A stretch of 64,000 nt of DNA from Staphylococcus schweitzeri (GTDB taxonomy: Bacteria > Bacillota > Bacilli > Staphylococcales > Staphylococcaceae). Both the position numbers and the translations under genes were made by a program. Location of the stretch: NCBI RefSeq assembly GCF_002902405.1, contig NZ_PPQS01000035.1, positions 12,428-76,427 on the forward strand, written 5' to 3'. This document shows, piece by piece, positions 1 through 8,244 of the stretch (within the stretch, counting starts at the first letter, position 1; the number at the start of each line of letters is the position of its first letter). The notes under the pieces were generated by a model, which made no database searches, had not been told where the DNA came from, and saw only the letters and a program-made list of their open reading frames with translations.

Positions 1-284
1 CCTATTTTTAAATTCCTGTAATCTTCATCAACAAACATTTTTTTAAGTGCAGACTTATTATTATCTAGCCTAATCAAACCTATAGTACCAATAATTTTTT
101 GATGATGGTTTAATGCAAGCCAAAATTGTCCTCCACTATTCAAATAATACCGATCGATGTTTTCAAGATCAGGTTGATCATTCCTACTAATATTTATGTT
201 GAATTCATTTTTTTGAATAGATAAAATAAACTCAATTAATTCTTCTTTATACGGCTTATTATATTCAATTATATTTATAGTCAT
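1..284 (-). CDS. GNAT-family N-acetyltransferase, C-terminus cut by window edge
   Basis: The reverse strand reads MTINIIEYNKPYKEELIEF from an ATG at 284, preceded by TAAGGAGAT, and stays open for 94 codons to the window edge. The segment FWLALNHHQKIIGTIGLIRL followed by KSALKKMFVDEDYRN matches the beta4-beta5 region of GNAT acetyltransferases, just before the acetyl-CoA binding loop, which would lie outside the window. Such enzymes transfer an acetyl group from acetyl-CoA to an amine; the substrate cannot be inferred. The family call is fairly secure, the function is not. Confidence 0.75.
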   Translation of the reverse strand, partial: MTINIIEYNKPYKEELIEFILSIQKNEFNINISRNDQPDLENIDRYYLNSGGQFWLALNHHQKIIGTIGLIRLDNNKSALKKMFVDEDYRNLKI

Positions 285-462
285 TTTTATCTCCTTACCA
301 TCTAATTTAATCATCAAATTCTCTAAAAATATCAAATTAAGCATACTAAGTATTATATATAGACTCAACTTATTATGCTTCAAACTTATTAATGACAATT
401 ATTTTAACAATATTACAATAACTTAACTCTTCTTTTAAGCTAAAACGCTTTAATTAAAAAAA

Positions 463-491
463 AGCCCTCCCCAATTTCTATGGGAAGAGCT
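463..491 (-). terminator. Rho-independent terminator of isaA
   Basis: An imperfect stem (AGCTCTTCCC against GGGAGGGCT on the reverse strand) is followed by a run of T residues on the reverse strand, about 45 bases after the isaA stop codon. Confidence 0.8.
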
Positions 492-535
492 ATATATTTA
501 ATGTTTAAACATTACTATTATTTATTATGAAGGAA

Positions 536-1237
536 TTAGAATCCCCAAGCACCTAAACCTTGAGCTTTGTATGCTTTAACAGCTGCGTTGATTTGTTGGT
601 CAACTGTACTAGTTGGACCCCAACCTGGCATAGTTTGGAATAAACCTGAAGCACCTGATGGGTTGTAAGCATTTACTTGACCATTTGATTCACGAGCGAT
701 GATTGCAGCCCATGTAGAAGCTGAAACACCAGTACGTTGAGCCATGATTTGAGCTGCTGATGAACCAGTAGCACCTGCAGTATTACCATTGCTTAATCTC
801 ACTGAACTTGAAGTAGTTGAAGTGCTGTAGTTATGGTAAGTTGGAGCCGAAACAGCTGCAACATTTGAGCTGCTTGATTGTGCATTGTAGCTTACTGATT
901 GTACATCTGAACCTTGGTTGTATGAAGTAGTGTAGTCAGCACCTGCAACGTTTGAGAAACCAGCAGTTTGACCATTAGCTGCTTCATAGCTCCATGACCA
1001 TGTAGTACCATTTGAAGTGAAGTTATATTGGAAACCATCTTTTACAAAGTGGATGTCATATGCACCATCTTTGATTGGAGCTGCATTTAATTGATCTTGG
1101 TGATTGTGTGCTAAATCAACTAAGTGTGCTTGATCAACGTTTACTTCAGCAGCGTGTGCTTCATGTCCTGTGCTTGCTGCGTAACCTGTTACACCTAATG
1201 CCACTGCTAATGATGATGCCATAATTGTCTTTTTCAT
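536..1237 (-). CDS. isaA: IsaA, secreted lytic transglycosylase / immunodominant antigen
   Basis: This is a 233-residue secreted peptidoglycan lytic transglycosylase that acts in cell wall turnover and separation. Residues 1-29 form a Sec signal peptide ending AHA before AEVN. The middle (about 30-150) is low-complexity and rich in Ser, Asn and Thr. The C-terminal 80 residues are the SLT-like domain, with the likely catalytic Glu183 in IIARESNG and the motif [16 protein letters not shown]. The start at 1237 is chosen because TGGAGG lies just upstream and the signal peptide begins there; the reading frame stays open further upstream without a ribosome site. It is transcribed alone. WalKR control is known for this gene, and WalR-like half sites crowd its upstream region. 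Confidence 0.97.
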   Translation of the reverse strand: MKKTIMASSLAVALGVTGYAASTGHEAHAAEVNVDQAHLVDLAHNHQDQLNAAPIKDGAYDIHFVKDGFQYNFTSNGTTWSWSYEAANGQTAGFSNVAGADYTTSYNQGSDVQSVSYNAQSSSSNVAAVSAPTYHNYSTSTTSSSVRLSNGNTAGATGSSAAQIMAQRTGVSASTWAAIIARESNGQVNAYNPSGASGLFQTMPGWGPTSTVDQQINAAVKAYKAQGLGAWGF

Positions 1238-1387
1238 AGTAAAAAATCCTCCAGTAATAATTGTAAGTTTTATGTTTTTAGTAATTATATTTGAATTTAA
1301 ATGTCGTAGTGCAAGTTTAAAATGTCTTTTATTTCTTTCAACGGTAATCACTATATCATAAAAAAGTAGCCAGTAAATTACACTTCC

Positions 1388-1586
1388 ATTACAAAACATT
1401 ACAATATCAATTGTGATTTGTAATGTTGAAATATGGTTGTTTTATACTGTAATGTGAAATATAACTCTTTTAGAATCTTATTTATTCTTGAAACAGTTAG
1501 AAAAACATAAGTTTTTTACTATATTTAGCTCAACTATTACAGCTTTCGTAATATTACAGATTGTATTTTTGTTACATTGCTGTAAT
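1388..1586. promoter_or_regulatory. Cluster of WalR-type half sites upstream of isaA
   Basis: The hexamer TGTAAT occurs seven times on the two strands: ATTACA at 1388, 1398, 1536 and 1553, and TGTAAT at 1419, 1448 and 1581. At 1570-1586 the + strand reads TGTTAC, five bases, TGTAAT, which fits the WalR (YycF) consensus TGTWAH-N5-TGTWAH exactly. The pair at 1388-1403 has a spacer of four rather than five. WalR control of isaA is established for S. aureus; which copies are used is inference. Confidence 0.65.
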
Positions 1587-1636
1587 ATTATTGACATCAA
1601 AAGCAGCTGTTTTTGATGAATTATATCCAATTAAAA

Positions 1637-1676
1637 AGCATTCAATAAGCATGATTTAACACTTGTATTGAATGCT
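1637..1676 (-). terminator. Terminator downstream of the EIIC-like permease
   Basis: AGCATTCAATA pairs perfectly with TATTGAATGCT across an 18-base loop. On the reverse strand the stem is followed by TTTTTAA, as expected for a Rho-independent terminator of the permease gene ending at 1868. Confidence 0.7.
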
Positions 1677-1867
1677 ATAAATAGTATGTATCCAAAATTA
1701 TAGAACACACATCTTTTATTAAATTAGTGTCTTTCTTTTTCAAAAGACATATTTAGTTTTAATCAACTGAGCAACTTTCTTCTATAATAAAAGATTTCAT
1801 TTAAATTGTTTTGCTAATCTAAACTTATATTTTTAAGATAGACCGATTTCAATAGATAAAACTGAAA

Positions 1868-2923
1868 TTATCCCATAAATTTGAAAATATCATTTGTATA
1901 CAGGCGAAAAATTTTTCTATAAATGGTATCCGCAACCCACGCTGTAAGGAATGGGACTACAAAGAAAGCAACTACAATGAGCAATACACTTAACAATGCT
2001 GAATCAACATGCATAAATTTAAACGCATTGATTGGCCCAACCATACCTATGAAACCAAATCCAGCAGATTCTTTCGTTCCATAAATACCAACTATTGCTG
2101 ATACCAAACCTGATACAATTGCAGTCGTTAATATTGGCAACATTAAAATTGGATATTTTACTATATTCGGTATCATCATTTTAACCCCACCGAAAAATAC
2201 AGATAGCGGTACACCTAATCTATTTACTCTACTAGTTCCAATAATAAGAACAGCTTCAGTTGCTGAAATTCCAATTGAAGCAGATCCAGCAGCCAGCCCA
2301 GTAATACCTATTGCAAAAGCAATAGCTACCGTCGATAACGGTGAAATAATAATAAGACTAAATACCATTGAAATTAAAATACTCATTATAATTGGTTGTA
2401 ATTCTGTAAATCCATTTACCATATTACCAATGCCTGTTGTAATCATTCTAGTATATGGCAATATTAGAACGCCTATAGCTCCTGAAATACCTCCAACTAC
2501 TGTTGGAAACACAATCAACGCCATACTACCGACGCGATGTTGAATTAACAAAATAAATAATACAGCTATAGCTGCTGTGATCATAGTATTAATCAGGTCA
2601 CCTATACCAGCAATAACCCAAGCGCCATTTTTAAATTGCGCTGCTCCGCTTCCTACATATGCAGCACTAGATACAACTGCAATTGCTAATGGCGACAAAT
2701 CAAACTTCATTGCAATCAATGCACCAATCAAAGCTGGTACTGTAAATTGAATTGCTACTACAACACCCAGTAATGTTTTAAAAATCGGATGATAATCCAT
2801 AAAGTACTTAAAAATTTCTCCGAGTATCGCATTAGGAACTAAACCCGCAACAATACCTATGGCGACACCCGATAAAACTCTAAATATAAAATCTTTTGGT
2901 GTAATTGTTTTAATTGATGTCAT
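1868..2923 (-). CDS. PTS EIIC-type integral membrane permease (PTS_EIIC_2 group)
   Basis: This is a 351-residue polytopic membrane protein with about ten hydrophobic segments. It resembles the stand-alone EIIC-like family found in staphylococci, with stretches such as GISGAIGVLILPYTRM and a C-terminal hydrophobic block FFVVPFLTAWVADTIYRKIF. It has no attached EIIA or EIIB domain and none is encoded nearby, so phosphotransferase-driven transport is unproven and the substrate is unknown. The start at 2923 (MTSIKTITPKDF) follows GGAAGGATGATATT; the open frame extends 32 codons further up without a good ribosome site. A TetR gene is divergent at 3335 and could be its regulator, which is inference from position only. 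Confidence 0.75.
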   Translation of the reverse strand: MTSIKTITPKDFIFRVLSGVAIGIVAGLVPNAILGEIFKYFMDYHPIFKTLLGVVVAIQFTVPALIGALIAMKFDLSPLAIAVVSSAAYVGSGAAQFKNGAWVIAGIGDLINTMITAAIAVLFILLIQHRVGSMALIVFPTVVGGISGAIGVLILPYTRMITTGIGNMVNGFTELQPIIMSILISMVFSLIIISPLSTVAIAFAIGITGLAAGSASIGISATEAVLIIGTSRVNRLGVPLSVFFGGVKMMIPNIVKYPILMLPILTTAIVSGLVSAIVGIYGTKESAGFGFIGMVGPINAFKFMHVDSALLSVLLIVVAFFVVPFLTAWVADTIYRKIFRLYTNDIFKFMG

Positions 2924-3334
2924 AATATCATCCTTCCACTTATGTATACGCATCTTTATGCAAATAATAAAGAGCCTTAAGTTATAAGCTACCACTAGCT
3001 TAAATTCTAAGATGTGCATGCCGATGTTGTTATATTTAGGCTAGCGATATCATCTATAACTCAAGACTATGAAAAATAGTATATCACAAAATTCTGAATT
3101 TTTAGATAAAAATTTCGAAAATTTTTCAAACATATTGTTAAATACATTTTTATTCTCATTAATGCTTCAAAAATGACTATTAATTATAGAAGAAAGTAGT
3201 ACTTACCTGTATATCATTAACTCTATTTATATTTATGAATCTCTTTAGTCTTCATAAAATTAATAACATTGACATTAAATTAAGATATATTGATAATATG
3301 ATTAAAACAACAATTGTTAGATAGGTGACAAATG
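2924..3334. other. Divergent intergenic region, EIIC permease / TetR
   Basis: About 410 bases of A+T-rich sequence lie between the two divergent starts and must hold both promoters. I see no long perfect palindrome that would mark an obvious TetR operator, only short A/T symmetric runs near 3100-3130. Confidence 0.5.
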
Positions 3335-3901
3335 ATGGGAAATAAATCGATAGATCCAAGAATTATAAGAACAAAACAATTACTAGTAAACGCTTTTCAA
3401 AAAGTTTCTCGAGAAAAGAAATTATCACAAATAACCGTTAAGGATATTACTGATATCGCAACAGTAAATCGCGCAACTTTTTATGCTCACTTTACCGATA
3501 AAGAAGATATTTTAGATTACACATTATCTGTTACTATTTTAAAAGACCTCAATGATAACTTGAACATTTCAAATGTTATTAATGACAAGGTACTACGCAA
3601 TATTTTTATTTCGATTGCTAATTATATGAAAGATGTTGAAAAGTCATGTGAGTTAAATAGCCAAGCATTTTGCCATAAAGCACACCAACGTATCAATAAT
3701 GAGTTAGAAGATATTTTTGCCATCATGTTAGAAAACAGTTATTCAGATCACCAAAGAGATATCATTGTTAATAGTGCAAGTTTCTTAGCAGCTGGTGTAT
3801 CCGGTTTAGCTTTACATTGGTTAAATACAAGCCAAGATTCAGCAGACTTTTTTATCGATAACAACCTTCCATTTTTAATACATCATATTGCTCATTTTTA
3901 A
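3335..3901 (+). CDS. TetR/AcrR-family transcriptional regulator
   Basis: This is a 188-residue regulator. Residues 8-60 form the TetR helix-turn-helix (RTKQLLVNAFQKV, then ITVKDITDIATVNRATFYAHF, then KEDILDY). The C-terminal part, with FLAAGVSGLALHWL near residue 155, resembles the ligand-binding half of the group that includes the TetR gene at 19.7 kb. Two ATG codons are adjacent (3332 and 3335); the second lies at a better distance from AGGTGAC. It is divergent from the EIIC-like permease. The ligand is unknown. Confidence 0.88.
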   Translation: MGNKSIDPRIIRTKQLLVNAFQKVSREKKLSQITVKDITDIATVNRATFYAHFTDKEDILDYTLSVTILKDLNDNLNISNVINDKVLRNIFISIANYMKDVEKSCELNSQAFCHKAHQRINNELEDIFAIMLENSYSDHQRDIIVNSASFLAAGVSGLALHWLNTSQDSADFFIDNNLPFLIHHIAHF

Positions 3902-4045
3902 ATGATAAAGATATATCGCATCGCGGCATGATTTTACTTCAGTATTATCATTAAGCATTTAACACCCTACTCAAAATAAATATATTTTCTCGCTACAAAT
4001 TAGCAGAACAAAGATATGCCTTACATACAACATCATAAATGTACG

Positions 4046-4119
4046 ACGCTTGTCTAAACGCATATAGATTTTAAACAACCTCAATATCAATCTATGTACG
4101 CTCATGACAAGCGTTTTTG
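4046..4119 (+). terminator. Long hairpin followed by T run
   Basis: ACGCTTGTC at 4046-4054 pairs with GACAAGCGT at 4106-4114, and an inner imperfect arm (GCATATAGATT with AATCTATGTACGC) extends the stem. TTTTTGTAT follows. It lies about 145 bases after the TetR stop and before the unknown gene at 4276, so it could be a terminator or part of a small transcript. Confidence 0.55.
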
Positions 4120-4125
4120 TATACT

Positions 4126-4252
4126 TAAACAACACTTTTTTCTAAATGTTGTCTAAGCAATAGATAAAGTGAGCGTGTTTATTGCAAATATTTGAGATGG
4201 TAGTATAGTATATTTAAACAACATATGTTGTTTAGTTAATGTGTGTTGTTTA
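4126..4252. promoter_or_regulatory. Operator-like array of TGTTGTTTA half sites
   Basis: A perfect 20-base palindrome, TAAACAACATATGTTGTTTA, sits at 4215-4234. A further half site GTGTTGTTTA follows at 4243-4252. An inverted pair, TAAACAACA at 4126 and ATGTTGTCTA at 4146, lies upstream, and TAAACAAC occurs at 4072. The palindrome lies about 40 bases before the GTG start at 4276, so it should control that gene. The binding protein is unknown to me. Confidence 0.6.
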
Positions 4253-4275
4253 TAAAACGGAAAGGAGGGATAGAC

Positions 4276-4659
4276 GTGAGCGAGACAGACGAGCCTATGG
4301 GGTTTGAATATACACAATTACACTTATCATTAATGTATCAAAGTGGTAGTAAATATGTACTAACAATTGGCGATACTAAATTGAAGTTTAAAATGAAGCA
4401 AATAATGAAAGTTATTGCACTTAGCCTACAACAAATTGTCTATCAAATGAACTATAAAAATTATATAACTCAATTTAATAACGGTTTAATTAGAAGTCAT
4501 ATATATGGCTTTAAACTGTCTAATAATAAGTTGTTTACATTTGCGCAATTTAATGAGATTCCATCTGACAAAGTTAGTTTCTATGCTCAGAACCGTCATC
4601 CTTTCATAAGTACCAACTCCACCAATATAACTTCAACTTTACTTCAATTATCTAATTAA
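4276..4659 (+). CDS. Conserved-looking hypothetical protein, 127 residues
   Basis: I do not recognise this protein. It starts at a GTG (4276) placed seven bases after AAAGGAGGG, one of the strongest ribosome sites in the window, so it is very probably expressed. The sequence (MSETDEPMGFEYTQLHLSL at the start) has no membrane segment and no signal peptide. It contains a basic, amphipathic middle part (KLKFKMKQIMKVIALSLQQIV, residues 44-64) and a Ser/Thr/Asn-rich tail. It could be a small cytosolic or nucleic-acid-binding protein. The palindrome array just upstream suggests tight control, perhaps autoregulation. Confidence 0.7.
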   Translation: MSETDEPMGFEYTQLHLSLMYQSGSKYVLTIGDTKLKFKMKQIMKVIALSLQQIVYQMNYKNYITQFNNGLIRSHIYGFKLSNNKLFTFAQFNEIPSDKVSFYAQNRHPFISTNSTNITSTLLQLSN

Positions 4660-4844
4660 TCATCGCTAAATATTTTACCTATTTGTTAAACAGTAATTTC
4701 AAATCCCTTAATTAAAACTTGAAAATGTGCGTGAGTTAGCACAAAAAATAAAATTTAGCATGAATAAACGTATTGATTAATAAGAGGTACCTTTAAAATA
4801 CTTTTTAAACTTATCAATCAACATTCTTAGGAGGAAATAACTAT

Positions 4845-5075
4845 ATGAAAATTTTAGATAGAATTAATGAACTTGCAAATAAAGAAAAAGTGCAGCCACT
4901 TACTGTAGCTGAAAAACAAGAACAACATGCTTTGAGACAGGACTATTTAAGCATGATTCGAGGTCAAGTGTTAACAACATTTTCTACAATGAAAGTCGTT
5001 GATCCACTTGGTCAAGACGTTACACCTAATAAAGTCTACGATTTACGTCAACAATATGGTCATATTCAAAACTAA
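4845..5075 (+). CDS. DUF896 (YnzC/YneA-like) small cytosolic protein
   Basis: This 76-residue protein carries the DUF896 pattern: ILDRINELANKEK at the start, LTVAEKQEQHALRQDYL in the middle and a short basic tail. Bacillus relatives are small helical proteins made under SOS or stress conditions, with no established activity. The ATG follows TAGGAGGAA. The gene stands alone, about 185 bases after the unknown gene and before a bidirectional hairpin. Confidence 0.88.
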   Translation: MKILDRINELANKEKVQPLTVAEKQEQHALRQDYLSMIRGQVLTTFSTMKVVDPLGQDVTPNKVYDLRQQYGHIQN

Positions 5076-5112
5076 TTTTTAATACCAAATATAACTAGTT
5101 AACACTACAACA

Positions 5113-5202
5113 AAGCCCATACATGATGGATTTCGCTTATGCATGTCATCAATATTTATGACATATACATACAGCTTAAAATTCCATTTATGTATGGGCT
5201 TA
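5113..5202. terminator. Long bidirectional hairpin between DUF896 and VOC genes
   Basis: AAGCCCATACAT at 5113 pairs with ATGTATGGGCTT ending at 5201. An imperfect inner stem continues for roughly 30 more bases (GATGGATTTCGCTTATGCATGTCAT against its near complement). T-rich sequence follows on the + strand. It separates two convergent genes. Confidence 0.7.
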
Positions 5203-5228
5203 TTTTATGACATCAATTGACAATTAAT

Positions 5229-5606
5229 TTAACAGACTAAAAAGTTAAAATGATGACCATCAAGATCTTTGAACATCGCTCCATAAAAGCCTTGGCTTAC
5301 AGTTGGTTCTTGAATAACTGTACCACCTGCTTCTTTCACTTTATTCACTAAACGATCTACTTCTTCATTCGTTTGCACACCTAACGAAATCATAACTTCA
5401 TTTGGTTTCACATCCACACTTTGCTGACTCACCTTTTCAAAATGATTATTTTCAATTAAAATTACTGTTGTTTGACCTATTTGAATACCAACCATTTTAT
5501 CTAACATTTGTGGATTTTTATTAATTTCAAAACCTAATGACCTATAAAATTGTTCACTCTTCTCTAAATCTTGGACATGCAAATTGAACCACATTGATTG
5601 AATCAT
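5229..5606 (-). CDS. VOC-family (glyoxalase/dioxygenase fold) protein of the gba locus
   Basis: This is a 125-residue vicinal-oxygen-chelate protein. It has the two beta-alpha-beta-beta-beta modules, beginning MWFNLHVQDLEKSEQFYRSLGFE and ending FKDLDGHHFNFLV, where His and Glu/Gln positions usually bind a metal. Members act on thiol adducts of aldehydes or bind drugs; the substrate here is unknown. The start at 5606 follows TGGAGTGAGATT. It is the last gene of the DUF2316-NmrA-VOC transcript, divergent from gbaA. A role in removing reactive electrophiles is an inference from that context. Confidence 0.85.
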   Translation of the reverse strand: MIQSMWFNLHVQDLEKSEQFYRSLGFEINKNPQMLDKMVGIQIGQTTVILIENNHFEKVSQQSVDVKPNEVMISLGVQTNEEVDRLVNKVKEAGGTVIQEPTVSQGFYGAMFKDLDGHHFNFLVC

Positions 5607-5630
5607 AATCTCACTCCATCTATCTCATAT

Positions 5631-6446
5631 TTAGAAACCTTGTTCTTTAAGCCAAGTATTTAAAGATAATTTAGTAGGATTGATTTCAGACATTAATTCG
5701 AAATCTACCTCATACCCTTTTTCCTCTAACCATTGTCTTTCTGCAGTACCACTAACAAATTCTCCTTCAATTACGGTTGGTTTGCCCGTTACTTTACTAA
5801 AAATAGTTCCTACTTCAGTTAATGTTAGTTCATCCGAACCGATTTCTAATGATTTATGGTTAAATTGATTCGGGTGTTCAAATAAATATGCAGCAATTTT
5901 AGCAATATCTTTAGCTGAAATCATAGTAAACTTAATATTCGGTTGGATGAATTCTGGCAATGTTATGCGTTCATCTTCAACATTTGCAATTCGTAAAAAA
6001 TTATCCATGAAAAACGAAGGTTTAATAATTGTAGTATTTACGTTTGAAGCCATTAATCTATTTTCTATTTCTGCTAACGTTTCAAAATGAGGTCCTGTTC
6101 GATTACGATTAACTCCCCCTGCAGTACTATAAACAATGTGTTGAATCTTTTCTTCTTCTGCTACCTCAATTAACATTGTGCCTTGTCTTAGTTCTTCATC
6201 AATATCATCTTTAATGATTGGTTGAATACTATAAAGACCGTATTTTCCATTCATTGCAGACTTCAAACTAGCACGATTACTTAAATCGCCTTCAACGATT
6301 GTTAAGTGAGGATGTTCTATATTGGAAAGTTTAAGATTATTCTTATTTCTTGTTAACGCACTTACATGCCAACCGTCTTCTAACAACTGCTTAACAACAG
6401 CATTTCCTTGTTTGCCTGTAGCACCTATAACTAATATCTCTTTCAT
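5631..6446 (-). CDS. NmrA/HSCARG-like atypical short-chain NAD(P)-binding protein
   Basis: This is a 271-residue Rossmann-fold protein. The nucleotide-binding loop is GATGKQGNAVVKQLL at residues 8-22. It lacks the usual YxxxK catalytic pair of short-chain dehydrogenases, which fits the NmrA/HSCARG group of redox sensors and quinone-related reductases. The start at 6446 (MKEILVIG) follows GGGAGTGTGG. It lies 21 bases after DUF2316 and 24 bases before the VOC gene, so the three are probably one transcript. It is part of the GbaA-controlled divergent operon. Confidence 0.88.
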   Translation of the reverse strand: MKEILVIGATGKQGNAVVKQLLEDGWHVSALTRNKNNLKLSNIEHPHLTIVEGDLSNRASLKSAMNGKYGLYSIQPIIKDDIDEELRQGTMLIEVAEEEKIQHIVYSTAGGVNRNRTGPHFETLAEIENRLMASNVNTTIIKPSFFMDNFLRIANVEDERITLPEFIQPNIKFTMISAKDIAKIAAYLFEHPNQFNHKSLEIGSDELTLTEVGTIFSKVTGKPTVIEGEFVSGTAERQWLEEKGYEVDFELMSEINPTKLSLNTWLKEQGF

Positions 6447-6467
6447 GTTTAACCACACTCCCTCTGT

Positions 6468-6773
6468 TTATCTTAGGAACCAGTAATCTTCTTTCTCACC
6501 TTTTAAATACGTATATGGTTCTGGTGTTAGTCCGTTTTCCTTAATATTGTTATTAATCACATCTCTAACATCCCATACTAAATGAATAAAACTTTGTAAT
6601 TGGTTACTAAAAACACCCAATGGCGCCTTCATCTGTAATACTTTTTCCACTTTGTCAGGTGCAGTATCTAACTTTATTGCTATATCTTGGATAGTAAATG
6701 TTGAAATTTTAAAATGTGCTTCTAATTCTTCTTGTGTTGTGCGACGTTGTTCTTTATTTAATGACAAATTCAT
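6468..6773 (-). CDS. DUF2316 family protein, first gene of the divergent gba operon
   Basis: This is a 101-residue protein with the DUF2316 pattern: a helix-turn-helix-like N-terminal half (TTQEELEAHFKISTFTIQDIAIKLDTAPDKVEKVL) and a C-terminal part ending YTYLKGEKEDYWFLR. It may bind nucleic acid, but no function is established for the family. The start at 6773 is taken as the ATG of a GTG-ATG pair. The gene is divergent from gbaA across 120 bases that contain the shared operator. Confidence 0.85.
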   Translation of the reverse strand: MNLSLNKEQRRTTQEELEAHFKISTFTIQDIAIKLDTAPDKVEKVLQMKAPLGVFSNQLQSFIHLVWDVRDVINNNIKENGLTPEPYTYLKGEKEDYWFLR

Positions 6774-6842
6774 CACTCTTTTCTTCGGAATGTATTCTTA
6801 CATTGCATATAAATTGCTATACTTTTAATCAAGACTTATAAT

Positions 6843-6862
6843 AAACGGAGTATTATCCGTTT
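6843..6862. promoter_or_regulatory. Candidate GbaA operator overlapping both divergent promoters
   Basis: AAACGGA (6843-6849) and TCCGTTT (6856-6862) form a perfect inverted repeat with a six-base spacer. For gbaA, -35 TTGCTA (6814-6819) and -10 TATAAT (6837-6842) are 17 bases apart, which puts transcription start inside the operator. For DUF2316, -35 TTGACA reads on the reverse strand at 6867-6862, with TATTAT 18 bases on. A bound repressor would therefore block both transcripts. Confidence 0.75.
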
Positions 6863-6893
6863 GTCAATTTTAACTATTCAAGAAGGTGAAAGA

Positions 6894-7451
6894 ATGCGCA
6901 AAGACGCTCAAGAAAACAGACAACGAATCGAAGAATTAGCACATAATCTTTTTAGCGAAGAGGGTGTCGAAAATATTAGTATGAATCGAATAGCCAAAGA
7001 ATTAGGTATAGGTATGGGAACACTCTATCGACATTTCAAAGATAAAAGTGATTTATGCTTTTATGTTATTCAAAGAGATCTCGATGTTTTCATGAAACAA
7101 TTCCAACAAATTAAAGATGTCTATCATTCTAAATATGAGGTTATGAAAGTATCACTTGATTTGCTTTTGCAATTTAAATTGGACAATAAAGCATTGCTGC
7201 ATTGTATCGAAGCTGGCAACAATAAATTACGTTTTTACCAAAGCGCATTTTATCAACAATTATTCAATTTTTATCATGAATTACTGAAAAGTGATGATGT
7301 AAAATTTTCAAGATTCAAAACTGATATGCTATTACAATCCTTATCAACACGTGAATTTGGATTCCAAATAGAGGATCGTCATATTTCAATTGAAACATAT
7401 AGAAATTATTTATTAAACATTTACTTAGATGAGGTGGAACGTAATGACTAA
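6894..7451 (+). CDS. gbaA: GbaA, TetR-family thiol-based electrophile sensor
   Basis: This is a 185-residue TetR repressor. The helix-turn-helix spans about residues 10-55 (ISMNRIAKELGIGMGTLYRHFKDKSDL). Cys55 and Cys104 are exactly where the two sensing cysteines of S. aureus GbaA are reported; modification by electrophiles such as N-ethylmaleimide or methylglyoxal releases it from DNA (recalled from the literature). The start at 6894 follows GAAGGTGAAAG. Its 3' end overlaps gbaB by eight bases, so the two are translationally coupled. It likely represses its own operon and the divergent one through the operator at 6843-6862. Confidence 0.95.
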   Translation: MRKDAQENRQRIEELAHNLFSEEGVENISMNRIAKELGIGMGTLYRHFKDKSDLCFYVIQRDLDVFMKQFQQIKDVYHSKYEVMKVSLDLLLQFKLDNKALLHCIEAGNNKLRFYQSAFYQQLFNFYHELLKSDDVKFSRFKTDMLLQSLSTREFGFQIEDRHISIETYRNYLLNIYLDEVERND

Positions 7452-8148
7452 AATTGTATTAATTACAGGCGGAAATAAAGGGTTAGGATATGAAAGTGCA
7501 AAAGCACTCAAAGCATTGGGTTATAAAGTATACATTGGTTCACGTAACGATGTACGTGGTCAACAAGCTTCGCAAAAGCTCGGTGTACATTACGTACAAT
7601 TAGATGTTACAAGCGATTATTCAGTTAAAAATGCTTATAACATGATTGCTGAAAAAGAAGGTCGTCTTGATATATTGATTAATAACGCAGGTATTTCTGG
7701 TCAATTTTCAGCGCCTTCAGAATTGACACCTCGTGATGTTGAAGAAGTATATCAAACTAATGTGTTTGGTATCGTTCGAATGATGAATACGTTTATTCCA
7801 CTTTTAGAAAAATCTGAACAACCTGTCGTTGTCAATGTATCAAGTGGTTTAGGATCATTTGGCATGGTTACGAATCCAGAAACAGCTGAATCTAAAGTAA
7901 ATTCATTAGCTTATTGCTCATCAAAATCAGCGGTAACAATGTTGACTTTACAATATGCTAAAGGTTTACCCAATATGCAAATTAATGCCGCTGATCCGGG
8001 TGCTACAAATACTGATTTAGTTGGTGATTTTAGTAATAATTCAAAACATGTTTCTGAAGGTGTTAAACCTATTATCCAATTAGCAACAATTGATGAGGAC
8101 GGACCAACAGGTACATTTGTTAATGGTAACGGGGAAATGCCTTGGTAG
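7444..8148 (+). CDS. gbaB: GbaB, short-chain dehydrogenase/reductase
   Basis: This 234-residue classical short-chain dehydrogenase has the cofactor loop TGGNKGLGYE near residue 8, the NNAG motif, a catalytic Ser in VNVSSGLG, and YCSSK as the YxxxK pair. It probably reduces a reactive carbonyl or quinone with NADPH, but the substrate is not known to me. It begins inside the end of gbaA and is followed after 96 bases by the amidohydrolase gene. The gap before the next gene has its own strong ribosome site but no clear terminator. Confidence 0.93.
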   Translation: MTKIVLITGGNKGLGYESAKALKALGYKVYIGSRNDVRGQQASQKLGVHYVQLDVTSDYSVKNAYNMIAEKEGRLDILINNAGISGQFSAPSELTPRDVEEVYQTNVFGIVRMMNTFIPLLEKSEQPVVVNVSSGLGSFGMVTNPETAESKVNSLAYCSSKSAVTMLTLQYAKGLPNMQINAADPGATNTDLVGDFSNNSKHVSEGVKPIIQLATIDEDGPTGTFVNGNGEMPW

Positions 8149-8244
8149 ATCATACAGTTGTTATAAAAAGCTATTAAGGGGTATAGATAAAATGTTTCTG
8201 TAATAGATGCAATAAACATGTAAAACAATATGGAGGGGAAATAA

